Below the pieces are notes generated by a model. It worked only from the letters and a program-made list of their open reading frames with translations, was not told the origin of the DNA and made no database searches. Positions 28,415 to 36,182 of a stretch of DNA of 64,000 nt are shown here, one piece after another; position 1 is the first letter of the stretch, and the number at the start of each line of letters is the position of its first letter. Location of the stretch: the NCBI GenBank assembly GCA_035606665.1, contig DATNEY010000047.1:25410-89409 (forward strand), written 5' to 3'. A program made the translations under genes and the position numbers. The DNA is from DASUGC01 sp035606665 (lineage in GTDB: Bacteria > Acidobacteriota > Vicinamibacteria > Vicinamibacterales > SCN-69-37).

Positions 28415-28420
28415 TATAAT
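28415..28420 (+). promoter_or_regulatory. Candidate -10 element of the sugar operon promoter
   Basis: A perfect TATAAT lies 43 bases upstream of the epimerase ATG in the 73-base divergent gap. The -35 region is not well conserved (AGGAA around 28393-28397). The complementary strand reads ATTATAACAAC and may serve the M23 gene. This is one of few AT-rich spots in the window. Confidence 0.5.
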
Positions 28421-28463
28421 TCCCCCGCTTCAGGCGACAGGCGTCGGCTGCCGCATCCTCCTC

Positions 28464-29423
28464 ATGAAATGTCTGGTTACCGGCGGCGCGGGCTTCATCG
28501 GCAGCCACGTCGTAGATCGGCTCCTCGCCCGCGGCGATGAAGTCATCGCGTACGACAACCTCTCGACGGGCCAGCGGGGATTCCTCGAGACCGCCTCGAA
28601 GTCGGATCGATTCCGCCTGGTCGAGGCCGACACGCTCGATGCGGACGCCCTCGTGAAGGCGATGGCGGGCGTCGAGCTCGTGTTCCATCTCGCGGCAAAC
28701 GCGGATGTGCGGTTCGGCACCGAGCATCCCCGCCGGGACCTCGAGCAGAATACGATCGCGACCTTCAACGTGCTGGAGGCCATGCGGGAGCACGGCGTCA
28801 AGCGGCTCGCCTTCGCGTCCACCGGATCGATCTACGGGGACGCGGTCGTCATTCCCACGCCGGAGGATGCGCCGTTCCCGGTGCAGACGTCCCTCTATGG
28901 CGCGTCGAAGCTCGCGTGCGAGGGGATGATTCAGGCCTACAGCGAGGGCTTCGGCCTGAACGCCTGCATCTTCCGGTTCGTGTCGATTCTTGGTGAGCGT
29001 TATTCCCACGGGCACGTGTTCGACTTCTATCGCAGCCTCCTGGCGAATCCGAACCAGCTCACCGTGCTCGGCGACGGCAAGCAGCGGAAGTCCTACCTCT
29101 ACGTGCACGATTGCATCGATGCGATGCTGGTCGCCCTCAAGACGCCTGCGGAGCCGCGAGCGCGCGTCCTCAATCTCGGGACGCCCGAGTACTGCGAGGT
29201 CAACCAGTCGATTGGCTGGATCACCGGACACCTGGGACTCACACCGGAGCTGCGCTACACCGGCGGCGATCGTGGATGGATTGGCGACAGTCCCTTCATC
29301 TTTCTCCAGACGGCGCGGATTCGCAGCCTGGGTTGGGCGCCGAAGCTCACCATTCGCGAAGGCATCATCCAGACGCTCGAGTACCTGCGCCACAACCATT
29401 GGCTGCTCGAGAATCGCGCATGA
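28464..29423 (+). CDS. NAD-dependent sugar-nucleotide epimerase/dehydratase (extended SDR)
   Basis: 319 residues of the extended short-chain dehydrogenase family. The NAD-binding motif is VTGGAGFIGSHVVD at the N-terminus, and the catalytic tyrosine/lysine pair is in TSLYGASKLACEGM, with a Ser/Thr in FASTGSIYGD. It resembles UDP-glucose 4-epimerase-like enzymes; the exact sugar is not clear. First gene of a tightly coupled operon that also encodes heptose-nucleotide synthesis, so a nucleotide-activated sugar or heptose is a likely substrate. The TGA overlaps the ATG of the next gene. Confidence 0.9.
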   Translation: MKCLVTGGAGFIGSHVVDRLLARGDEVIAYDNLSTGQRGFLETASKSDRFRLVEADTLDADALVKAMAGVELVFHLAANADVRFGTEHPRRDLEQNTIATFNVLEAMREHGVKRLAFASTGSIYGDAVVIPTPEDAPFPVQTSLYGASKLACEGMIQAYSEGFGLNACIFRFVSILGERYSHGHVFDFYRSLLANPNQLTVLGDGKQRKSYLYVHDCIDAMLVALKTPAEPRARVLNLGTPEYCEVNQSIGWITGHLGLTPELRYTGGDRGWIGDSPFIFLQTARIRSLGWAPKLTIREGIIQTLEYLRHNHWLLENRA

Positions 29424-30706
29424 CCGTATGCGTGCTGGGCCTCTGGCATCTGGGCACCGTGACCGCTGCGTGCCTGGCTTCTGCCGGCCACCGGACCATC
29501 GGCATCGACTTCGACGCAGGCGTCGTCGAACGCCTCTCACGCGGCGTGCCGCCACTCTTCGAACCCGGGCTCGAAGACCTCGTCCGTTCCGGACTCGGCG
29601 CCGGCACGCTCACCTTCACCACTGACCCGGCGGCGGCCGAACGCGCCGACATCCTGTGGATCGCCATCGACACGCCCGTCGACGAGGACGATCGCGCGGA
29701 TGTGGAAGAGGTCGTGAGCGCCGCGGCGAAGGTGCTGCCCTACGCGCGCTCCGGAGCCCTGGTGCTGGTGTCGTCGCAGCTGCCCGTCGGGACGACTGCG
29801 CGGCTCGAGTCCATGGCCGTGGCCGCGGGCTGCAACGTCAGCTTCGCCTGCGTCCCGGAAAACCTCCGGCTCGGCGCCGCGATCGAGACCTTCACCAGGC
29901 AGGCGCGCATCGTCGCCGGCACTCGGCGGGATGAGGATCGAGAGCGGACGAGCGCGCTGCTTGCATCGTTCACGGACCGGTTCGAGTGGATGTCGGTGGA
30001 ATCTGCCGAGATGACCAAGCACGCGCTGAACGTGTTCCTCGCGACATCGATCGCGTTCGCGAACGAGATGGCGTCTGTCTGCGAGCACGTCGGCGCCGAT
30101 GCCGCTGATGTCGCCCGGGGCGTGAAGTCGGATCCGCGCGTGGGTCAGCGCGCCTATCTCTCGCCGGGCGGATCATTTGCCGGCGGTACTCTCGGACGCG
30201 ATGTGACCCTGCTGTCCTCCATCGGACGTGAACATGGCGTGGCAGTGGATCTTGTGACCGCCGTCCGCACGAGCAACGATACGCATCGGCAATGGGCCGC
30301 ACGGCGCCTGGGCGACGTTTTCGGGTCGCCTGCCGGCCGGACGATCGCCGTGTGGGGGCTGACGTACACACCCGGCACGGACACACTTCGCCGTTCGAGC
30401 AGCGTCGAGCTCTGCCAGTGGCTGGCCGGTCAGGGCGCCACCGTACGCGCTTACGATCCAGCCGTGCGATCGCTGCCCGACGCATTGAACGGCGTCATCA
30501 CCCTGGCGCCGGATCCGCTGGCGGCCCTGGCCGGCGCATCCGCGTTGGTCGTCGCGACACCGTGGCCCCAGTTCAAGGCGATCGCAGCCGCCGATGTCGT
30601 GCGCGCGACTGGAGGATGTGTCGTCCTCGATGCCGCCGGTTTCACGGCCGACGCCCTCGGCCAGGATCCCGCGCTGAAGTACATCCGGGTGGGACAGCCC
30701 CTGTGA
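29420..30706 (+). CDS. UDP-glucose/GDP-mannose dehydrogenase family protein lacking the catalytic cysteine
   Basis: 428 residues, full length for nucleotide-sugar 6-dehydrogenases, start ATG 29420 in an ATGA overlap. The N-terminal Rossmann motif is CVLGLWHLGTVTAACLA, and the conserved lysine is Lys200 in EMTKHALNVFLATS. The active-site loop that is normally GGxCxxKD reads AGGTLGRD, so the thiol that forms the thiohemiester is replaced by Thr257 and the following Lys by Arg. The C-terminal domain (WGLTYTPGTDTLRRSSS) is of the usual type. It may do only the first oxidation, or another redox step; the missing Cys is seen directly, its meaning is inferred. Confidence 0.88.
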   Translation: MTVCVLGLWHLGTVTAACLASAGHRTIGIDFDAGVVERLSRGVPPLFEPGLEDLVRSGLGAGTLTFTTDPAAAERADILWIAIDTPVDEDDRADVEEVVSAAAKVLPYARSGALVLVSSQLPVGTTARLESMAVAAGCNVSFACVPENLRLGAAIETFTRQARIVAGTRRDEDRERTSALLASFTDRFEWMSVESAEMTKHALNVFLATSIAFANEMASVCEHVGADAADVARGVKSDPRVGQRAYLSPGGSFAGGTLGRDVTLLSSIGREHGVAVDLVTAVRTSNDTHRQWAARRLGDVFGSPAGRTIAVWGLTYTPGTDTLRRSSSVELCQWLAGQGATVRAYDPAVRSLPDALNGVITLAPDPLAALAGASALVVATPWPQFKAIAAADVVRATGGCVVLDAAGFTADALGQDPALKYIRVGQPL

Positions 30707-31587
30707 GGCGAGCCCTCTCAGGCCGTGCGGCAGTGATTACCGGCGCCAGCCAGGGACTGGGCCGAGCGATCGCGCGCGGCTTTGTGGACGCCGGCGCGAG
30801 CGTGCTGCTCTGTGCACGCGACGCCGCGCTGCTCGAGGAAGCGCGCATTGAGATTGACGCCGAGGCCGCAAGGGCCGGTGCGGGGCAAAAGGTCCTCGCT
30901 GCGGCCGCCGACGTGTCGGATGCGAAACAAGTCGATGAAGTCGTCGCCCTTGCCGCCCGTGAGCTCCCGGATCTCCAGATTCTCGTGAACAACGCCGGCA
31001 TCCACGGACCAGTCGGCCGCACCGAGGACGTGGACTGGAACGCGTGGGTCCGTGTTTTCGAGATCAACGTGCTCGGATCCGTGCTGATGTGCCGCGCGAT
31101 GCTGCCGCATCTGAAACGGCGGCGTTACGGAAAGATCATCCAACTGTCGGGCGGCGGCGCCACCAGCCCGATGCCCCGCGTCACGGCGTACGCGGCCTCA
31201 AAGGCCGCCGTCGTCCGCTTCGCGGAGTCGCTGGCTCTCGAGGTACGCGATGACGGCATCGACGTGAATGCGATCGCCCCGGGCGCGCTCAAGACTCGGA
31301 TGATGCAGGAATTGATGGATGCGGGCCCGGCGGCGGCCGGCGAGGCGTACCACAAGCGGATGGCGCAGATTGCCGCCGAGGGCGGGACTCCGCTCGAACA
31401 ACCCGCCGCCCTGGCGGTGTTCCTCGGCTCGGCTGCGAGCGACGGTATTACGGGCAGGCTGATCAGTGCGGTCTGGGATCCGTGGTCCACGCTTCCGGAC
31501 CACCGTGAAGAGCTTGCGCGCGGCGACGTCTACACCCTGCGCCGAATCACAGCGCGGGACCGCGGGCTCGATTGGGAGAACACGTGA
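30703..31587 (+). CDS. Short-chain dehydrogenase/reductase
   Basis: 294-residue classical SDR from GTG 30703 in a GTGA overlap with the preceding gene. Cofactor motif VITGASQGLGRAIA, structural NNAGIHGP, catalytic Ser in IIQLSGGGATS and YAASK for Tyr/Lys. The last 40 residues (ISAVWDPWSTLPDHREELAR) extend beyond the usual fold. Its place between a dehydrogenase-like and a Gfo/Idh protein suggests a carbonyl reduction or oxidation on the sugar made by the operon. Confidence 0.9.
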   Translation: MRRALSGRAAVITGASQGLGRAIARGFVDAGASVLLCARDAALLEEARIEIDAEAARAGAGQKVLAAAADVSDAKQVDEVVALAARELPDLQILVNNAGIHGPVGRTEDVDWNAWVRVFEINVLGSVLMCRAMLPHLKRRRYGKIIQLSGGGATSPMPRVTAYAASKAAVVRFAESLALEVRDDGIDVNAIAPGALKTRMMQELMDAGPAAAGEAYHKRMAQIAAEGGTPLEQPAALAVFLGSAASDGITGRLISAVWDPWSTLPDHREELARGDVYTLRRITARDRGLDWENT

Positions 31588-32591
31588 CCGCCGGCGTCGG
31601 CATCGTCGGATGCGGACTCATCGGCCGTAAACGCGCGGCCGCGTTGGCGGGTGCCCGCCTCGTCGCGTGTGCGGACACCGCAGTGGACCGGGCGCAGGCG
31701 CTCGCATCCGCGTACGGCGGTGATGCCTCCAGCCGATGGGAGGACGTCGTCTCACGCCCCGACGTCGATGTCGTGATCGTCGCCACTACGAACGATGCAT
31801 TGATGCGCGTGGCTACCGCCGCGATCCGCGAGAACAAACACGTGCTGCTCGAAAAGCCCGCCGGCCGATCGGTAGCCGAACTGGATATTCTGATCGCCGC
31901 GGCGGCTCAGTCGAAATCACGAGTGCGGACCGGCTTCAATCATCGGTACCATCCGGCGCTCCTCCGCGCCCGCTCCATCGTCGAGGCCCGGGGCGTTGGC
32001 GATCTGATGTTTCTCCGCGCGCGCTACGGCCACGGTGGCCGGGTCGGATACGACCGCGAGTGGCGCGCCGATCCGTCCAAGGGCGGCGGTGAGCTCATCG
32101 ACCAGGGCGTGCACCTGATCGATCTGTCGCGCTGGTTTCTCGGAGAGTTCAGCGAGATTTCGGGATTCGCCCACACGTACTTCTGGGACATGCCGGTGGA
32201 CGACAACGCATTCATGCTGCTACGAACCGTGACGGCCCAGGCCGCGCACCTGCACGTGAGCTGCTCGGAGTGGAAGAACCTCTTTTCGATGGAAATCTAC
32301 GGCCGCACCGGAAAGCTGCAGATTGACGGGCTCGGCGGCAGTTACGGGACGGAACGGCTCACCTTCTACAAGATGCGGCCGGAGATGGGACCGCCAGACA
32401 CCGAGACGTGGGAGTTCCCTGGCGCCGACGACTCGTGGACGCGTGAATTCGCGGAATTCCTGGAAGACATCCAGCTCGGCCGTTCGCCACAGCCCGGCCT
32501 GGCCGACGCCCGCGCGGCCTTGACGGTCGTCGAAGCCGTCCATCGGCAATCAGGCTACGATTTTTCGGCGGCGCACGCCGTGTCGTCATGA
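31584..32591 (+). CDS. Gfo/Idh/MocA family oxidoreductase
   Basis: 335 residues from GTG 31584 (GTGA overlap; a TTG 12 bases upstream is less likely). N-terminal Rossmann GIVGCGLIGRKRA, the conserved EKPAGRSVAE, and the C-terminal catalytic segment GGGELIDQGVHLIDLSRWF. Such enzymes oxidise or reduce a hydroxyl of a sugar or sugar nucleotide with NAD(P). It fits a role in tailoring the operon's sugar. Confidence 0.92.
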   Translation: MTAGVGIVGCGLIGRKRAAALAGARLVACADTAVDRAQALASAYGGDASSRWEDVVSRPDVDVVIVATTNDALMRVATAAIRENKHVLLEKPAGRSVAELDILIAAAAQSKSRVRTGFNHRYHPALLRARSIVEARGVGDLMFLRARYGHGGRVGYDREWRADPSKGGGELIDQGVHLIDLSRWFLGEFSEISGFAHTYFWDMPVDDNAFMLLRTVTAQAAHLHVSCSEWKNLFSMEIYGRTGKLQIDGLGGSYGTERLTFYKMRPEMGPPDTETWEFPGADDSWTREFAEFLEDIQLGRSPQPGLADARAALTVVEAVHRQSGYDFSAAHAVSS

Positions 32592-33568
32592 TCATCACGC
32601 GTAGTCCCCTGCGCATTACGCTCGGCGGCGGCGGCACGGACCTGCCGTCGTACTACAGCCGCTTCGGCGGGTTTCTGATCGCGGCGGCCATCGACAAGTA
32701 CGTGTACGTGACGGTGATGCGGCCGTTCGTCGAAGGCATCTTCCTGAAGTACTCGAAGCTCGAGCACGTCGAGGAGATCGATGAGATCCAGCATCCGATC
32801 GTGCGCGAAGCCATCCGGATGCTCGGTTTCCGCACGCCACAGCTCGAAATCACGACACTCGCGGATATCCCGGCCGGCACCGGTCTTGGATCCTCGGGCA
32901 GTTTCACCACCGCGCTGCTCAAAGCCCTGCACGCGCACCGGCGGAGGCTGCTGCATCCAGCGGAACTGGCTGAACTTGCCTGTGAGATCGAAATCGGCCG
33001 CTTGAAGGAGCCGATCGGAAAGCAGGACCAATACATCGCAGCCCTCGGCGGAATTACCTGTTTCACGTTCAACCAGGACGGCTCGGTCGCGGCCGAGCCG
33101 CTCGCCCTGCCGATGTCGTCGATGTTCGCGCTCGAGGACAATCTGCTGCTCTTCTTCACCGGCTTCTCGCGAAGTGCGAGCGACATCCTGAAGGATCAGA
33201 AGCAGCGCACAGAAGTGGACGACAGCTCGATGATCGAGAACCTGCACCATGTGAAGGAACTCGGCCTCGCGAGCCGGCAGGCGCTCGAGCGCGGGCGGCC
33301 GGACGACTTCGGCGCGCTGATGCACGACCACTGGATGCACAAGAAGACGCGTTCAGGCGGCATGAGCAATCCCAAGATCGACGAGTGGTACGAGCTCGGC
33401 AGGAAAAGCGGCGCCATCGGCGGCAAGCTCGTCGGCGCCGGCGGCGGAGGTTTCCTCCTCTTTTATTGCGAGGAGCACCGGCGCCTTCGCGAAGCGATGG
33501 CGCATGCCGGCCTCGAGGAAGTGCGATTTCGCTTCGACTTCGAGGGCACCAAGATATTGATGGATTGA
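32588..33568 (+). CDS. hddA: GHMP kinase, D-glycero-alpha-D-manno-heptose 7-phosphate kinase-like
   Basis: 326 residues, ATGA overlap with the upstream gene. GHMP motifs are RSPLRITLGGGGTDLPSYY at the N-terminus, IPAGTGLGSSGSFTTALL (ATP loop) and KLVGAGGGGFLLFY near the C-terminus. The length and the first motif fit HddA, which phosphorylates D-glycero-D-manno-heptose 7-P at C1. Neighbouring gmhA-, gmhB- and hddC-like genes support this. The last three codons are already part of the 8-bp array that follows; the stop TGA belongs to its first unit. Confidence 0.88.
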   Translation: MIITRSPLRITLGGGGTDLPSYYSRFGGFLIAAAIDKYVYVTVMRPFVEGIFLKYSKLEHVEEIDEIQHPIVREAIRMLGFRTPQLEITTLADIPAGTGLGSSGSFTTALLKALHAHRRRLLHPAELAELACEIEIGRLKEPIGKQDQYIAALGGITCFTFNQDGSVAAEPLALPMSSMFALEDNLLLFFTGFSRSASDILKDQKQRTEVDDSSMIENLHHVKELGLASRQALERGRPDDFGALMHDHWMHKKTRSGGMSNPKIDEWYELGRKSGAIGGKLVGAGGGGFLLFYCEEHRRLREAMAHAGLEEVRFRFDFEGTKILMD

Positions 33569-33610
33569 CCGATTGACCGATTGATGGATTGATGGATTGA
33601 TGGATTGATT
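33563..33610. repeat. 8-bp tandem array, GATTGACC/GATTGATG type, inside the heptose operon
   Basis: Six 8-bp units: GATTGACC twice, GATTGATG three times, GATTGATT. The first unit gives the hddA stop codon and the array ends 2 bases before the ATG of the nucleotidyltransferase. It is the only gap over 25 bases in the operon. Same unit as the mutS2-dnaG array. Confidence 0.92.
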
Positions 33611-33612
33611 GA

Positions 33613-34326
33613 ATGAGTCTTCCTGTCGCCATTCTGGCCGGCGGCCTCGCCACGCGACTCGGCCCGGTCACCGAACGAATTCCCAAAGCCCTCGTCGACG
33701 TCGCCGGCCGGCCCTTCGCCGAACACCAGATCGCATTGCTCGCGCGGCATGGCCTCACCGACATCGTCTGGCTGACCGGGCACCTTGGGACGATGATCGA
33801 GGAAGCGCTGGGCGATGGGAGCCGATTCGGCGTGCGGCTGCGGTACGTGCCGGACGGTCCGGCGCCGCTCGGTACCGGCGGCGCGATTCGTGCGGCGATC
33901 GGGTCACTCGGTGATGCCTTCTTCGTGCTGTACGGTGACTCGTACCTCGAGTGTGACTACGCGAGGATCGCACACGCATTCCTCGGCAGCGGACGATCCG
34001 GGCTCATGACCGTACTCCGCAACGATGACCGCTGGGATCGGAGCAACGTTCGATTCGAGGACGGGCGCATCCTGGCCTACTCCAAGGGAGACACCGGGCC
34101 GGAGTTCCAGCACATCGACTACGGGCTCGGTGTCTTTCACGCTCGCGCCTTCGCCGGATACCATTCCACGTCGGCGTTCGACCTGGCGGCGGTGTATCAG
34201 CGCCTGCTCGTGGCTGACGACCTCGCCGCCTGGGAAGTGCACGAGCGGTTCTACGAGATCGGATCGCCGGCGGGGCTGGCCGATACGCGCGCGCATCTGT
34301 CGGGCGGGACGGAACGGAATCGATGA
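33613..34326 (+). CDS. hddC: Sugar nucleotidyltransferase, heptose 1-phosphate guanylyltransferase-like
   Basis: 237-residue nucleotidyltransferase. LAGGLATRLGPVTERIPKAL is the NTP-binding signature, GTGGAIRAA and LYGDSYLECD give the nucleotide and Mg sites. Size and context match HddC, which makes GDP-D-glycero-alpha-D-manno-heptose; an ADP- or CTP-using variant cannot be excluded from sequence. Start follows the 8-bp array; no Shine-Dalgarno other than repeat sequence. The stop overlaps gmhA as ATGA. Confidence 0.85.
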   Translation: MSLPVAILAGGLATRLGPVTERIPKALVDVAGRPFAEHQIALLARHGLTDIVWLTGHLGTMIEEALGDGSRFGVRLRYVPDGPAPLGTGGAIRAAIGSLGDAFFVLYGDSYLECDYARIAHAFLGSGRSGLMTVLRNDDRWDRSNVRFEDGRILAYSKGDTGPEFQHIDYGLGVFHARAFAGYHSTSAFDLAAVYQRLLVADDLAAWEVHERFYEIGSPAGLADTRAHLSGGTERNR

Positions 34327-34940
34327 CGCATACAGAGACGTATCTGGCCGAAGCGGCGGCCATCCTCGAAAAGATCGATCGCTCGGCGATCGACCGCCTC
34401 GTGGCGCTCCTCGCCGCCGTCCGCGGACGTGGAGGACGCCTATTTGTTCTCGGCGTCGGTGGAAGCGCCGGTAACGCCTCGCACGCGGTGAACGATTTCC
34501 GGAAGCTCGCCGGCTTCGAAGCCTACGCACCGACGGACAACGTCTCCGAGCTGACGGCGCGAACGAACGACGAGGGCTGGCAGACCGTGTTCGTCGAGTG
34601 GCTGCGTGGATCGCGGCTCGATCGGAAGGACATGCTGCTGATCTTCTCTGTCGGCGGCGGCAGTCTCGAACCGAGCGTGAGCCCGAACATCGTGCGCGCG
34701 CTGCAATTCGCTCGCGAGCAAGGCGCCGCGATCGGCGGCGTGGTCGGGCGGAATGGCGGATTCACGGCGACGGTCGCCGACGCCTGCGTCCTCGTACCGA
34801 CGGCGCACCCCGATCGGGTCACGCCGCACTCGGAGGCCTTCCAGGCGGTGATCTGGCACCTGCTCGTGTCGCATCCGGATCTCCAGACACGCCCGACCAA
34901 ATGGGAATCGACACAGCCGTCCGGCGCGCCGTCTTCGTAG
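34323..34940 (+). CDS. gmhA: SIS-domain phosphoheptose isomerase
   Basis: 205-residue SIS protein. VLGVGGSAGNASHAVNDFRK holds the sugar-phosphate loop, LIFSVGGGSLEPSVSPNIV a second SIS motif and TPHSEAFQAVIWH the C-terminal helix with the catalytic His region. GmhA converts sedoheptulose 7-P to D-glycero-D-manno-heptose 7-P. ATGA start; the 3' end overlaps the next gene by 40 bases. Confidence 0.9.
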   Translation: MTHTETYLAEAAAILEKIDRSAIDRLVALLAAVRGRGGRLFVLGVGGSAGNASHAVNDFRKLAGFEAYAPTDNVSELTARTNDEGWQTVFVEWLRGSRLDRKDMLLIFSVGGGSLEPSVSPNIVRALQFAREQGAAIGGVVGRNGGFTATVADACVLVPTAHPDRVTPHSEAFQAVIWHLLVSHPDLQTRPTKWESTQPSGAPSS

Positions 34941-35443
34941 ATCGCGACGGCGTCATCAACCGGCCGATCGTCCGCGGCGGCAGGCCGTTCGCGCCGGCAA
35001 ATGTCGAAGAGCTGGAAATCCTTCCCGGCGTTGAGGAAGCACTGACACGCCTTCGGGCGGCCGGCTTCCTTCTCGTCGTTGTCACCAACCAGCCCGAGGT
35101 CTCGCGCGGCACCCTGTCGCACGCCGCCCTCGACGCAATGCACGCCGCCCTCCGTTCGGCGCTTCCGCTCGATGACATCCGGGTATGCCCGCACGACGAT
35201 CGAGACGCGTGCGACTGCCGAAAACCAAAACCCGGCATGGTGCTCGCCGCCGCGCGGGAGCTCGGAATCTCCCTGGCGCGCAGCTACGTGGTTGGCGATC
35301 GCTGGCGCGACATCGCGGCGGGACGCACGGCCGGATGTGTCACGATTTTCGTCGATTGCGGGTACGATGAGCCGCGTCCCGACGGCGCAGCGGTTACCGT
35401 CCGTTCGCTCGCCGAAGCAGCGGAGTGGATTCTGAGCCAATGA
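34901..35443 (+). CDS. gmhB: HAD family D-glycero-D-manno-heptose 1,7-bisphosphate 7-phosphatase
   Basis: 180 residues from ATG 34901. The nucleophile motif VFVDRDGVIN lies only 13 residues after this start, so no later start is possible and the 40-base overlap with gmhA is real. TNQPEVSRG follows, then CPHDDRDACDCRKPKPGM, the zinc-binding Cys-His-Cys-Cys set that is special to GmhB, and VVGDRWRDI as the metal-binding acidic motif. It removes the C7 phosphate of the heptose bisphosphate. Confidence 0.93.
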   Translation: MGIDTAVRRAVFVDRDGVINRPIVRGGRPFAPANVEELEILPGVEEALTRLRAAGFLLVVVTNQPEVSRGTLSHAALDAMHAALRSALPLDDIRVCPHDDRDACDCRKPKPGMVLAAARELGISLARSYVVGDRWRDIAAGRTAGCVTIFVDCGYDEPRPDGAAVTVRSLAEAAEWILSQ

Positions 35444-36162
35444 TGAAGACATCGATCGACGATTTGCGCGTGAAGATCTTTGCTGATGCGGCCGAGCTGG
35501 ACGGGATGCTCGAGTTGTACAGTCAGCCATTCGTGAAAGGCTTCACGACGAATCCGACCCTGATGAACAAGGCGGGCATCCGGGACTACGAGGGCTTTGC
35601 GCATCAGGTGCTCGCGGCGATTCCCGATCGGCCGATCTCCTTCGAAGTGTTCTCTGATGAATTCAGCGAGATGGAGCGGCAGGCGATGAAGATCGCCGGC
35701 TGGGGTCAACACGTCTACGTCAAGATTCCGGTCACGAACACCCGCGGCGAGTCCGCCGCGCCGCTCGTGCGCAAGCTCTCACGCGCCGGAGTCCGGCTCA
35801 ATGTGACCGCCCTCCTCCCGCTCGATCAGGTCCGCACGATCGTCGACGCGCTCGATCCCGCGACGCCGTCATGCATCTCGGTGTTTGCTGGGAGAATCGC
35901 GGACACCGGCCGCGATCCGGTGCCCGTCATGACCGAAGCGCTCCGGATGATGAGCGGGCTGCCCAGATGCGAGCTGATCTGGGCCAGCCCGCGCGAGCTG
36001 TTGAACATCTTTCAGGCCGACGAGATCGGCTGCCACATCATTACCGTCACGCCCGACATTCTGAAGAAGCTGTCCAATGTCGGCCGCGGCCTCGACGAGT
36101 TCTCGCTCGACACCGTGAAGATGTTCCATCGCGACGCGACACAGGCGGGGTTCTCCCTCTGA
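35440..36162 (+). CDS. tal: Transaldolase (small TalC/FSA-like type)
   Basis: 240 residues, start ATGATG at 35440 overlapping the gmhB stop. KIFADAAE (acidic catalytic residue), KGFTTNPTLMNKAG and HVYVKIPVTNT (Schiff-base lysine) are family signatures; a late ISVFAGRIADTG motif fits as well. It moves a dihydroxyacetone unit; together with erythrose 4-P and fructose 6-P it can make sedoheptulose 7-P, the input of GmhA. Presence within a heptose operon strongly suggests that role. A fructose-6-P aldolase activity is an alternative. Confidence 0.9.
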   Translation: MMKTSIDDLRVKIFADAAELDGMLELYSQPFVKGFTTNPTLMNKAGIRDYEGFAHQVLAAIPDRPISFEVFSDEFSEMERQAMKIAGWGQHVYVKIPVTNTRGESAAPLVRKLSRAGVRLNVTALLPLDQVRTIVDALDPATPSCISVFAGRIADTGRDPVPVMTEALRMMSGLPRCELIWASPRELLNIFQADEIGCHIITVTPDILKKLSNVGRGLDEFSLDTVKMFHRDATQAGFSL

Positions 36163-36182
36163 CGACGAGCCAGGGCGCCTTT

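Noticed and set aside
28398..29555. Minus-strand open frame of 385 codons opposite the epimerase
   Set aside because: Shadow of the epimerase gene, which has clear NAD-binding and YxxxK motifs.
30179..30200. Pseudogene status for the Cys-less dehydrogenase
   Set aside because: The frame is full length, overlaps both neighbours in phase, and keeps other conserved residues, so a functional variant is likelier than decay.
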